Assembly: GCA_947429165.1 (NCBI GenBank)
Contig: CANEON010000001.1
Location: 173,021-237,020, forward strand
Source of the DNA: an uncultured Mycoplasmataceae bacterium
GTDB lineage: Bacteria > Bacillota_I > Bacilli_A > Mycoplasmatales > Mycoplasmoidaceae
Length of the DNA: 64,000 nucleotides
Direction: 5' to 3'
Shown: positions 35,201 through 44,721 of the stretch, piece after piece
Position numbering within the stretch: the first letter of the stretch is position 1
How the letters are laid out: every line of letters starts with the position of its first letter
Notes under the pieces: model-generated
The model's input: the letters and a program-made list of their open reading frames with translations, nothing else
Database searches by the model: none
What the model was told of the DNA's origin: nothing
Made by a program: the position numbers and the translations under genes

Positions 35201-35696
35201 GGGTTAAAGTGTTTGAAATAATTACTTTTCCTTTGGTTGCTTGTCCAAAAACTTTTTCAGTAATTCTAGTAATATTAAATTCTCCAGAATCAGCAATATT
35301 AATCTTTGATCCAATTTCATAAACCGCATCTGCGCTTGTTACTAATTCTTCACTTCCAACAATATGATATGCTTTCTTGAATGTCATATTATCTTCTTCA
35401 TATTCTTTTACCAAACGAATATATATATAACCTGTTGCATCTTCGCCGGTTTCGCTGACTCTTTTAATTACTTGATTAGCAGAAACTATTTCTATTTCAG
35501 ATAAATATTCAACTTTATTATTTGTAGTTTTTAAATCTTCATTTTCAACAATGTTGTTTGTTTCGTTATCTAAAGAATTGTCTTTTTTATTCAAATTAAC
35601 GTTATTAGTGTTAACACTTGACATAATTGTAGGACAACCCAATATTCCAGCGCTTAAGGTTGCTGATATCATTTTCTTAATTGCTTTTTTATTCAT
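32283..35696 (-). CDS. BspA-like leucine-rich-repeat surface protein
   Basis: 1,137 residues in one frame from ATG 35696 to TAA 32283, with several TGA Trp codons. A lysine-rich signal peptide (MNKKAIKKMISATLSAGILG) is followed by a polar linker. Two blocks of LRR_5 (BspA/TpLRR) repeats lie at about residues 165-410 and 575-900, with units such as LTSIGARVFSGCLKL and IEELGDNAFAYT. A non-LRR spacer separates them. A beta-rich, Ig-like domain (about 960-1100) precedes a C-terminal membrane helix (MKTLIILGTVIGCLTLIGLVIL) and a basic tail. This topology displays the LRRs outside the cell. BspA-type proteins bind host matrix proteins or other microbes. Ribosome-binding site GAGAGG; monocistronic between terminators. 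Confidence 0.88.
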
Positions 35697-35725
35697 AACT
35701 TCCTCTCTTTATTTTTTTTAGACAA

Positions 35726-35762
35726 AAAAATCTACTAGTTAAAAATTACCTAGTAGATTTTT
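35726..35762. terminator. Terminator downstream of carB / upstream of the LRR gene
   Basis: 13-bp stem AAAAATCTACTAG / CTAGTAGATTTTT with an 11-base loop. On the minus strand it ends the pyr operon 117 bases after carB and insulates the LRR gene. Confidence 0.8.
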
Positions 35763-35878
35763 ACATAAGTTTAAATTTGCTTTATATATGTCTATATATA
35801 ACAACATATAACAACTTAATAATTTGTCAATTACAAATAAAATTATATGCACTTTTATTAAAAATGCAAGGACATGTT

Positions 35879-38800
35879 TTACTTAGCATCTATTGTAGAA
35901 ACTCTTAATGTTGTTTCATCTAAAACATCAAGAACAACTCTAACTGTATCTAATGAAGTAAATAATGGTGTATTAGTTTCAATAGATAGTGATCTAATCT
36001 TAATACCATCCATACCATTTCTTCCTACTTCGCTAGTATTTATTACATAAGAAACAAAACCACTATGTAATAGTTTTGTAATATCATCTGATCCATCTTT
36101 AAATTTATTTACAACCTTATTGTGAATCTTGTGTTCATTAAGGAATGCTGAAGTTCCTGGGGTTGCCACAATATTAAATCCTAAATTGTAGAATCTTCTA
36201 ATTAATGGGAGAGCCTCTTCTCTGTCTTTCTTTGTTACAGTTGCAAATACTGTTCCATAATTTTGAAGCTTCATTCCGCTAGCTTGCATTGCTTTATAGA
36301 ATGCACGGTTTAATTTATCATCATAACCAATTGCTTCACCTGTTGATTTCATTTCGGGAGATAGATATGCATCTAATCCGTGAATCTTGTTAAATGAGAA
36401 TACAGGAACTTTAACGTATCTTCTTTGCTTTTCTTCAGGATACATTTCAAAGATACCTTGTTCTTTTAAAGATTTACCTAAAATAACTTCTGTAGCAATA
36501 TCAGCTAAAGAATAACCTGTGGATTTAGATAAGAAAGGAACGGTTCTTGAACTTCTTGGGTTTACTTCAATAATGTAAACCTTTTCATTTTTATCTACGA
36601 TAAATTGAATATTGAATAAACCAATTATTCCAATACCTAAACCTAATTTCTTAGTGTACTGAAGAATTGTTCCTTTTACTTTTTTTGAAATACTAAATGA
36701 TGGATAAACACTTATTGAGTCACCACTATGAATACCAGTCTTTTCAACTAATTCCATAATTCCCGGAACAAATACATCTCTACCATCACAAATAGCATCA
36801 ACTTCAACTTCTTTACCTGTAATATATTTGTCTACTAATACTGGTTTATCTTCATTAATTTCAACAGCAGTTTTTAAATAATGTTTTAATCCTTTTTCAT
36901 CAGCAACAATTTGCATTGCACGTCCACCTAGGACAAATGAAGGACGAACTAAGACTGGATAACCAATCTTTTTAGCTGCAGCAACACCTTCAGAAATTTT
37001 TGTTGTTGCTAATCCTTTTGGTTGAGGAATATTTAATGAAATTAAAAGTTTTTCAAATAAATCTCTGTTTTCAGCACGATCAATGGCTTCAACTGAAGTA
37101 CCAATAATTTTTACTCCGCGTTTTTGTAAAGGATCAGCTAAGTTAATTGCAGTTTGTCCACCCAATGACGCAATTACTCCATCTGGTTTTTCAAATTCAA
37201 TAATGTTAAGAACATCTTCTGGAGTTAATGGTTCAAAATATAGTTTGTCTGCTGTTGTATAGTCAGTAGAAACTGTTTCTGGGTTGTTGTTAATAATGAT
37301 TGCTTCATATCCAGCATGTTTAATTGTTTGAACGGCATGAACAGTTGAATAGTCAAATTCAACACCTTGTCCAATACGGATTGGTCCAGCACCTAATACT
37401 ACGATTTTTTTCTTCTTTGTTAATTTAGATTTGTTTGTTCCTTGGTATGAAGAATAGAAATAAGGAATATATGCGTTTGTATGGAAAGTATCAGCCATAC
37501 GGTATACAGGCATAATTTTGTTTTCTTTACGAAGTTTGAAAACTTCTTCTTCTTTAATTTTTCAAATCTTAGCAATATATTTATCACTAAAACCAATAAC
37601 CTTTGCTTCTTTTAATGTTTTAATGTCGTTATTTTTTTTACCAAGTACTTTTTCAAAGTCAATTATCTTCTTTAGTTCTTTTAAGAAGAATTCAGTAATC
37701 ATTGAAATCTTATGAATTTTTGCTGTAGTTTCTCCTCTTCTTAATAATTCGGCAATTGCAAAAATTCCATCATCTTTAAAGTTCTTAAGGTATTCATAAA
37801 TTTCTTGTGTTTTATATGAATCGAATTTCTTTAAATGAAAATGTGTTGCACCAATTTCAAGACTACGAACAGATTTTAATAAACATTCACTTAGAGAAGA
37901 ACCGATTCCCATTACTTCACCAGTGGCCTTCATTTGAGTACCTAAAGTGTTTGAAGCAGAAGTAAATTTATCAAATGGGAAACGTGGTAATTTTGCAACT
38001 ACATAATCAAGACTTGGAGCTTTTGCTGCAGTAGTATTAGCAATTTTTATTTCACTAAGATTCATACCAATAGCAATTTTAGTAGTAACTTTAGCAATTG
38101 GGTATCCGCTTGCTTTTGAAGCTAATGCACTTGATCTTGAAACACGAGGGTTAACTTCAATTAAGTAATATTCACTTGTTTTTGGGTTTAATGCAAATTG
38201 AACATTGCAACCACCAGCAATTTTTAATGCTTTAATTAATTTAGTTGCACTCTTAATCAACATGTTTTCATCTTTTTTAGATAAAGTCATAATTGGAGCA
38301 ACAACAATTGAGTCTCCTGTATGAACACCCACTGGATCAATGTTTTCCATTCCACAGATAGTAATGACTTTGTCATTACAATCACGCATCATTTCAAATT
38401 CAATTTCTTTATAACCTTTAACACTCTTTTCAATTAATACTTGATGAACAGGTGATTGAATTAAAGCGTTTTCTCCTAACTCAATTAATTCTTTTTCATT
38501 GTAAGCAAAACCACCACCAGTTCCGCCTAAAGTGAATGCAGGACGCAATACAACTGGATATCCAATTTCTTTTGCTGCTTTTTTCATTTCATCTAGGTTG
38601 TATGAAATTTTGCTTGGAATTACTGGTTCATTAATTGATTCACATAATTCTTTGAATAATTCTCTATCTTCAGCTAATTGAATACTCTTACTGCTTGTTC
38701 CTAATAATTCAACACCACATTCTTTAAGAATACCTTTTTTCTCAAGTTGCATAGCCATGTTAAGACCAGTTTGACCACCAATACCAGGAATAATTGCATC

Positions 38801-39049
38801 AGGTCTTTCATAACGGATAATTTTTGCAACATATTCAAGTGTTAATGGTTCCATATACACTTTATCAGCCATTTTAACATCTGTCATAATAGTTGCTGGG
38901 TTAGAGTTAACTAATACAACTTTGTATCCTTCTTCTTTTAAAGCAAGACATGCTTGAGTACCTGCATAATCAAATTCAGCAGCTTGTCCAATAACAATTG
39001 GGCCTGAACCGATTATCATAATTTTTTTAATATCTTTTCTTTTTGACAT
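35879..39049 (-). CDS. carB: Carbamoyl-phosphate synthase large subunit
   Basis: 1,056 residues; the full CarB architecture is about 1,070. The two ATP-grasp halves each start with the dinucleotide-like motif: MIIGSGPIVIGQAAEFDYAG at residue 10 and VVLGAGPIRIGQGVEFDYS near 550. Conserved blocks include PAFTLGGTGGGFAYN and [20 protein letters not shown]-like, and their partners PSFVLGGRAMQIV and EVNPRSSRTVPFLSKSTG. The C-terminal MGS-like allosteric domain ends the protein. It forms carbamoyl phosphate for pyrimidines. The glutaminase subunit CarA is not encoded next to it. AGGAG precedes the ATG. Last gene of the pyr operon. Confidence 0.97.
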
Positions 39050-39087
39050 ATTTAATTTCTCCTGTTTAATGTTGTTTGTTCTAATAA

Positions 39088-39729
39088 TTACTTAATGTTT
39101 GTTCATTCAACATTATTTGGATCTTTTTGAAAAGCTAGTAACTTCTTATATTCAACTTCACTTACATATTTTTGTTCGTGAGCAAATTTTACTAATGTAT
39201 TGAAATTAGATAATGAATGGTTAATTACGTTTGCTTTTTCTAAATTGTTCTTGCAAGCTTCTAGGTTATAAGTAAAAATTGAAGCAATGCCTAGAACATT
39301 AATCTTGTTGTTTCTTAAAATATTAACAACTTCGATTGATGATCCACCTGTAGACATTAAATCTTCAATTACTACTACTTTTGCATTTTCTGGAATAAAA
39401 CCTTCTATATGCTTTGCTCTTCCGTGATCTTTAACCTTACTTCTTACATAAGCCATTGGTTTGTTCATTTTTGTTGCAACTATAGCTGCATGAGGAATAC
39501 CCGCTGTAGAAGTACCAACAATATATTCAGCACTTGGATAATATTCTTGAATCATATTAACCATTTCGGTTTCAACCAATTCTCTTGATTCTGGATATGA
39601 AATAACTAGACGATTGTCACAATATATAGGAGATTTGATTCCACTTGCTCAAGTGAAGGGGTCAGAAGGAGAAAGAAATACTGCTTTTATTTTTAATAAT
39701 TCGTTTGCTACTTTTTCTTCTCTAGTCAT
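39088..39729 (-). CDS. pyrE: Orotate phosphoribosyltransferase
   Basis: 213 residues. The PRPP-binding motif VVVIEDLMSTGGSS is clear, with [20 protein letters not shown] at the N-terminus and YIVGTSTAGIPHAAIVATKM in the core. It makes OMP from orotate and PRPP (prs at 62 kb supplies PRPP). GAGGAG lies before ATG 39729. Reading TGA 39103 as Trp extends the end by five residues to TAA. Confidence 0.96.
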
Positions 39730-39783
39730 TCTTAACTCCTCGCATTAATTATTTCATAATTAAAATTATCAATATTATATAGA

Positions 39784-40464
39784 TTAATTAAATTCTTTTA
39801 ATATTTTTTTATATATATTTAATGGGTTTTCTGCTTTAGTAATTGGTCTTCCAACAACGATATAGTCAGAACCATATTTTTTTGCTAATTCTGGGGTTGC
39901 AATTCTCTTTTGATCGTTAGCTGTGCTTGTTGAATATCTAATTCCAGGAGTAACTGCTAAAAATTTCTTTCCGATCTTGCTTTTTATTAGTTTAACTTCG
40001 TTTGGTGAACATATTACACCATCAACTTTGGCTTTATTAGCGTTCTTTGCATAGTGAAGAATAGTTGAATTAATATCTTTGTTAATTAACAATTCGTTTT
40101 TAAGCATTTTTGAATCGGTACTTGTTAATTGAGTAACAGCTAATACTTTTATGTTTTTGCCAGCAGCTAATTTAGCTTGCTTCATCATTTCTATTCCGCC
40201 AGCAGAATGAACGGTTAACATATCAACTTTTAAATCTTTTAATGATTCAACTCCATGATAAACTGTGTTAGGAATATCATGTAGCTTTAAATCAAGAAAA
40301 ATCTTAAAACCTTTAGCTTTTAATTTTCTTATTCCTTCTCTTCCTATTTTGTAAAAAAGTTGATATCCAATCTTTAAGAAAGGTTTTTCTTTACCGAGCT
40401 TTTTTAAAAATACATTTAATTCATTAAATGAAGAAAAATCACAAGCAATAATTACATTATTCAT
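39784..40464 (-). CDS. pyrF: Orotidine-5'-phosphate decarboxylase
   Basis: 226 residues. IIACDFSSFNEL at the N-terminus, the catalytic FLDLKLHDIPNTV (D-x-K-x-x-D) and late RYSTSTANDQKRIATPELA...VVGRPIT are typical. It converts OMP to UMP. ATG 40464 is chosen over a TTG at 40482 because GGAAGG lies before it and family proteins begin with the ACDF strand. It overlaps the pyrD stop by eight bases. Confidence 0.96.
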   Translation of the reverse strand: MNNVIIACDFSSFNELNVFLKKLGKEKPFLKIGYQLFYKIGREGIRKLKAKGFKIFLDLKLHDIPNTVYHGVESLKDLKVDMLTVHSAGGIEMMKQAKLAAGKNIKVLAVTQLTSTDSKMLKNELLINKDINSTILHYAKNANKAKVDGVICSPNEVKLIKSKIGKKFLAVTPGIRYSTSTANDQKRIATPELAKKYGSDYIVVGRPITKAENPLNIYKKILKEFN

Positions 40465-41383
40465 ATTTAAGCGCCTTCCCAATAATATCAGTTAATTTTT
40501 CAATTTTTAATTCTTTCATCACTTTAGGTAAATCGTCAATGATCTTTTTACAAGCATAAGGATCTACTAAGTTTTGAGCGCCAACGCTAACTGCGTTTGC
40601 TCCTGCATACATCATTTCGATTACATCGTATGCATCCTTAACTCCGCCCATACCAATAATTGGTAATCCTGTTGCTTTTTTACATAAATATATTGCTCTT
40701 AATGCGATTGGTTTAATTGCAGGCCCCGAGTATCCACCCATTTTATTAGCAATTATCGGTCTTCCTGTGTGTAAATCTAGTCTCATACCAATCATTGTAT
40801 TAATTAATGATAATCCATCTGCTCCAGCATTCTTAGCTGCCATAGCCATTTCAACAATGTCTGTAACTGTTGCTGAAAGTTTAATGAAAACAGGTTTCTT
40901 TGTTGATTTTTTAAGAGCTTTTACCAATAAAGATAAGTGTTTGGGATTTGAAACAAATTTCATTGCACCTTTTTTAACGTTAGGGCAACTAATATTAACT
41001 TCAATAATTCCTACTATTGGAAGTTTATCTAACTTCTTAGCTATAGTCACATATTCTTCGATTGTTGTTCCTGCAATGTTAGCAACAACTTTTTTTCTAT
41101 AAACTTTTTTAAGTTTTTTGAATTCAGAATTAATTACTGCATCAATACCTGGATTTTGTAATCCAATTGAGTTAATCATTGAATTATCGCATTCAGCGAT
41201 TCTTGGCAATGGATTTCCAAATCTTGGTTCGCAAGTTGTTCCCTTCATTGAAAATGAACCTAAGATGTTGATGTCATAAAATTGCGCAAATTCATAACCA
41301 TATCCAAATGTTCCGCTAGCTGGAATAATTGGATTATCAAGCTCTCATTTACCTAATTTAACTTTTAAGTTTTTGTTTATCAT
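40457..41383 (-). CDS. pyrD: Dihydroorotate dehydrogenase, catalytic subunit (class 1B)
   Basis: 308 residues. FMN-barrel motifs: NPIIPASGTFGYG at the N-terminus, EVNISCPNVKKGAMKF (catalytic Cys region of class 1), KLSATVTDIVEMA, and IIGMGGVKDAYDVIEMMYAGANAVSVG. Class 1B enzymes need PyrK, encoded just upstream with a seven-base overlap, and pass electrons to NAD+. It oxidises dihydroorotate to orotate. Confidence 0.96.
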
Positions 41384-42111
41384 AACAACTCCTTACTAGA
41401 GAATATTGTTCCTTCTCTACAAACTCTTTTTGGTCCGTGTTTTGTTTCTATTGAACAACCCATGCAAGCACCAAAACCGCATCCCATTCTTGCCTCTAAT
41501 GAAAGTTGTCCTTCACCTTTACAGGCTTTGAATACAGCTTTCATTAAATTAATTGATCCGCAAGTGTAATAAGGAAGATTATCTAAACCACATTTTTTAA
41601 TTGCGTCTACAACATTTCCTTTGAAACCGTATGATCCATCATCTGTACAAACAATTAATTGTTTGCAAGCAGATTTTCATTCTTTTAATGTAAATACATC
41701 TGGTTTTGATTTAAAACCAATAACGATTGTCACATCAACTTTGTTTTTTGATAATTGTTTAGCAAGAGAATAAACAGATCCCATTCCACATCCCCCACAA
41801 ACAATTAATTGTTTCTTGTCTTTAAAAGGAACGTAATAATTCCCTAAATCGGTTAGTATTTCAAGCTTTTGTTTTGGCTGCATTTTTGATAGAATTTTTG
41901 TTCCGTCACCAATAACTTTATACAAAACTTTTAAAGAGGATTTATTTCAGTCATAAATACTCATAGGTCTTCTTAAATATTTACCAGGAACAGCAATATT
42001 TAAAAATTTACCAGGTTTAATTCAACTTGTAGGACCTTTCAATTCCATTAAATATGTAGTTGAATTGATTTCAGTATTTTTAATTATTTCGTAATTTACA
42101 AGTCTATCCAT
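41377..42111 (-). CDS. pyrK: Dihydroorotate dehydrogenase electron-transfer subunit
   Basis: 244 residues. An FAD-binding domain (RRPMSIYDW) is followed by an NAD-binding domain (LIVCGGCGMGSVYSLAKQL). The C-terminus carries the [2Fe-2S] cysteines in RMGCGFGACMGCSIET and the final KRVCREG. This confirms a PyrD-PyrK class 1B enzyme. GGAGG lies ahead of ATG 42111. The last codons are LLW-TAA, where TGA is Trp and overlaps the pyrD start. Confidence 0.95.
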
Positions 42112-43396
42112 AAATCCTCCTGTTTTTGTAAATAATTTTACCATTACATATTGTTATTTTTGGTCAACCAACACAATTAATTCCTTCAAACGGTGTAGAT
42201 TTGCCTTTTGAAAAGAATTTTTTAGAATCAATTTTTTCTTTTTTTAACGGATCAAAAATTAATAAGTTGACAGGTTTATTAATTTTTAATTCATTTGAAG
42301 GTAAATTAAATAATTTTGACGGATTAATTGACATTAATTCAATTAATTTATTTAAAGTAATAACTTTTGCTTTGACTAGTTTTGTGTATAGTAACGGGAA
42401 AGCATAATCTAATCCTGTAATGCCAAATGCAGCTTTGTCAATTGTGGTATTTTTTTCTTTTGAACTGTGTGGAGCGTGGTCTGTAGCTATCACTTGAATG
42501 ACACCGGTTTTTATTCCCTTAATTAAAGCTTGTTGATCTTGTTTAGATCTTAAAGGTGGATTCATTTTAAATTTACCAACATTTTTAACTACATCATTTT
42601 CATTTAATAATATGTGGTGGGGTGCTGCTTCACAAGTAATCTTTTTATTAAGTCTTTGTGCTTTCTTTATGATATCTATTGTTTCTTTTGTTGAAACATG
42701 ACAAACGTGATATTGACATTTGGTTTGAATTGCAAGTTTTACATCTCTTCTAACTTGTTCATATTCACTTGAAGATGGAATACCAATTAATTTATATTTT
42801 TTTACATTAACTCCGTCGTGAACTGATGCGCCTTTTGGAATTAAGGTTAAATCTTCGGCATGAGCAACTATAGCTTTTTTATTTTTTTTAGCTTCTATCA
42901 TTGCTTTTTTCATTTCTTGTGCTGTTTTAATACCACAACCATCATTTGAAAAAGCAAAGCAATATTTGCTCATTTGTCTCATATCAACTATTTGAGTGTC
43001 TTCTTTTCTGCCTTTTGTTATTGATGCATATGGATAAACATTAATTAATGCATCTTTTTTAATCATCGAAATTAATGATTTAATATTTTTAACTGAATCT
43101 GTAGGAGGGTTTAAATTTGGCATTGAGCATATTGTTGTATAGCCTCCAGCAGCTGCAGCTTGTGTTCCTGTTTTAATTGTTTCTTTATATTCAAATCCCG
43201 GTTGTCTTAAATGAGTATGAATATCAATTAAACCAGGTATTGCAATTAATCCCTTACAATCAATTGTTTCAACATTATCTTTGATAATAGGCTTATTTTG
43301 TAATTGCTTTAATATGCCGTTTTGAATATAAAAACTTTTCTTAACGAACTTTTTATTTATATAAACTGAACAATTATTGATTACAAAACTTTTCAT
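42104..43396 (-). CDS. pyrC: Dihydroorotase
   Basis: 430 residues, class I (long) form. Zinc ligands DIHTHLRQPGFEYKETIKTG; a conserved NLNPPTDS; further His residues in VCHVSTKETID; and the catalytic ATDHAPHSSKEK. Reading TGA at 42164 as Trp adds 20 residues (ITICNGKIIYK), matching the family's C-terminal strand and giving an eight-base overlap with pyrK. It cyclises carbamoyl aspartate to dihydroorotate. Confidence 0.97.
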
Positions 43397-43397
43397 A

Positions 43398-44264
43398 TTA
43401 TTTTAGACTTCTCAACAATACTGCCATCCTTACAAATACACCGTTTTTAATTTGCTTAAAAATTCTCGATTTTGAGCATTCAACTATCTCATCATTTATT
43501 TCAACATTACGGTTGAATGGTGCAGGATGAATAATAATCGCATTCTTTTTCATCTTTGCAACTCTAGACTTATTAAGTCCATAATTTTTGTTATATGTAG
43601 ATTCAACTTTTAAACCTTTTTCAAGTCTTTCGTTTTGAATTCTTAACATATTAACAACATCTACTTTTGGTAAATATTTATCAAAATCAACGTATTTGTA
43701 TTGTTTGTCTTGTAAATTCTTAGGGGCAGCAAAATATACTTCCATTCCAAGTTTTTTCATACATTCATAGTTGGAATGTGCTACACGAGAATGAGCTATA
43801 TCGCCAACAATAAGGACCTTTAATCCTTTAAACTTTTTAAATTCTTGTCTAATAGTTAGTAAATCTAATAATGTTTGTGTAGGATGATCCATCTTACCAT
43901 CACCAGCATTAATAATAGGAACATTAATTTTGCCTAATAGTTGTTTGTATCATCTATCTTCTCTAGCTCTAATAACTAAAGCATCGACTCCAAAACTTTC
44001 AAAAACCTTAATAGTATCATAGAAGGTTTCACCTTTAGTCATTGAAGACGATTCAGGAGCAAAGTTTAAAACTTTGCAATTTAACTTGTGCTCTGCAGTA
44101 TTAAACGAGTAATGAGTTCTTGTCGATGGTTCAAAAAATAAATTAGCAACAATTTTGTTATCTAATTTAGATTTGTTTTTACCATTAATAATGTCTTGAG
44201 CAGTGTCTAAAATATCATTTATTTCTTTAGCAGATAGATCTTGTAGTCTGATAAGATTTTTCAT
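43398..44264 (-). CDS. pyrB: Aspartate carbamoyltransferase catalytic subunit
   Basis: 288 residues. Carbamoyl-phosphate loop FFEPSTRTHYSF, the mobile-loop region SSSMTKGETFYDTI, and GDGKMDHPTQTLLDLLTI are diagnostic. No regulatory PyrI partner is present, so it is probably the unregulated trimer. First gene of the pyr operon; one base separates it from pyrC. There is no clear Shine-Dalgarno sequence, and the upstream leader contains a terminator. Confidence 0.96.
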
Positions 44265-44332
44265 AGTGATATTTATATTTATATAAATATAACATAAAAA
44301 GAAAATCTATCTCATTTTTTTAAATTTTACAT

Positions 44333-44483
44333 AAAAAAAGAGCAAGAATTATCTTGCTCTATTCATATGTGCCTCTTACTTCGAGCTAGAATAATCTAGC
44401 TAACTGTTTTGTGTGTGTGTGAAATGAAAGTTTGAAGAATTGGACACCTACGGTAACTTTCTTAAAAACTAACAAAATTACAT
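44333..44483 (-). ncRNA. Structured leader with terminator upstream of pyrB (candidate attenuator)
   Basis: From a promoter near 44490, the minus-strand RNA would form GCTAGA-TTAT-TCTAGC, then a terminator AGAGCAAG-ATAATT-CTTGCTCT-T7 (44333-44360), ending about 70 bases before the pyrB ATG. AGCTC in the upstream hairpin can instead pair with GAGC of the terminator, so two states are possible. I do not see the PyrR-binding consensus found in Bacillus leaders. It could equally be a separate small RNA. The T-rich stretch 44265-44332 holds no gene. Confidence 0.5.
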
Positions 44484-44489
44484 TAATAT

Positions 44490-44498
44490 TGTATAACA
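44490..44498 (-). promoter_or_regulatory. Extended -10 promoter of the pyr leader
   Basis: On the minus strand, TGTTATACA (TGn extension plus TATACA); start expected near 44483. The -35 is weak (TTAATC), as usual for extended -10 promoters. Confidence 0.5.
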
Positions 44499-44569
44499 TT
44501 TTCTTTGAAAATGATTAATTTTTTAGTTAAAAAATAACTCTTTTTTTAGATGTTGTATATAATAAAAGT

Positions 44570-44706
44570 GTAAAAGGTGTGTGAGATTAGTGTTTAAGTT
44601 TTTTGCTACACTTATAGCCTAACCTTAAACACTGCTTTATTCAAAATAAAGCGTTTTGTCTTTTACTGAAAAACTGTGTCGTTGTTGAAACGGCACAGTT
44701 TTTTAT
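44570..44706 (+). ncRNA. Candidate 6S-like small RNA
   Basis: A TATAAT box at 44558-44563 predicts a start near 44570. The RNA folds as a closing stem GTAAAAG/CTTTTAC (44570-44576 with 44660-44666), an open 12-base 5' strand, a long apical arm AGTGTTTAAG/CTTAAACACT continued by GCTA/TAGC, and a small hairpin GCTTTATT/AATAAAGC on the 3' side. A terminator follows. A central bubble with a side hairpin on its 3' strand is the 6S RNA layout, which mimics an open promoter for RNA polymerase. The size (about 100 bases plus terminator) is short for 6S, so this is a hypothesis. Confidence 0.4.
44669..44706. terminator. Strong terminator shared by the small RNA and the coiled-coil gene
   Basis: 15-bp stem (one G-U): AAAAACTGTGTCGTT / AACGGCACAGTTTTT, then T-rich sequence. 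It lies between the rightward small RNA and the leftward giant gene, 16 bases past that gene's stop. Confidence 0.85.
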
Positions 44707-44721
44707 TTTAAGAAATAAGTT

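Noticed and set aside
44401..44440. GT-dinucleotide run (GTGTGTGTGTG at about 44409-44420) as a phase-variable repeat
   Set aside because: It is short (about five units) and lies inside the untranslated pyr leader, not in a coding frame. It could still affect the leader fold.
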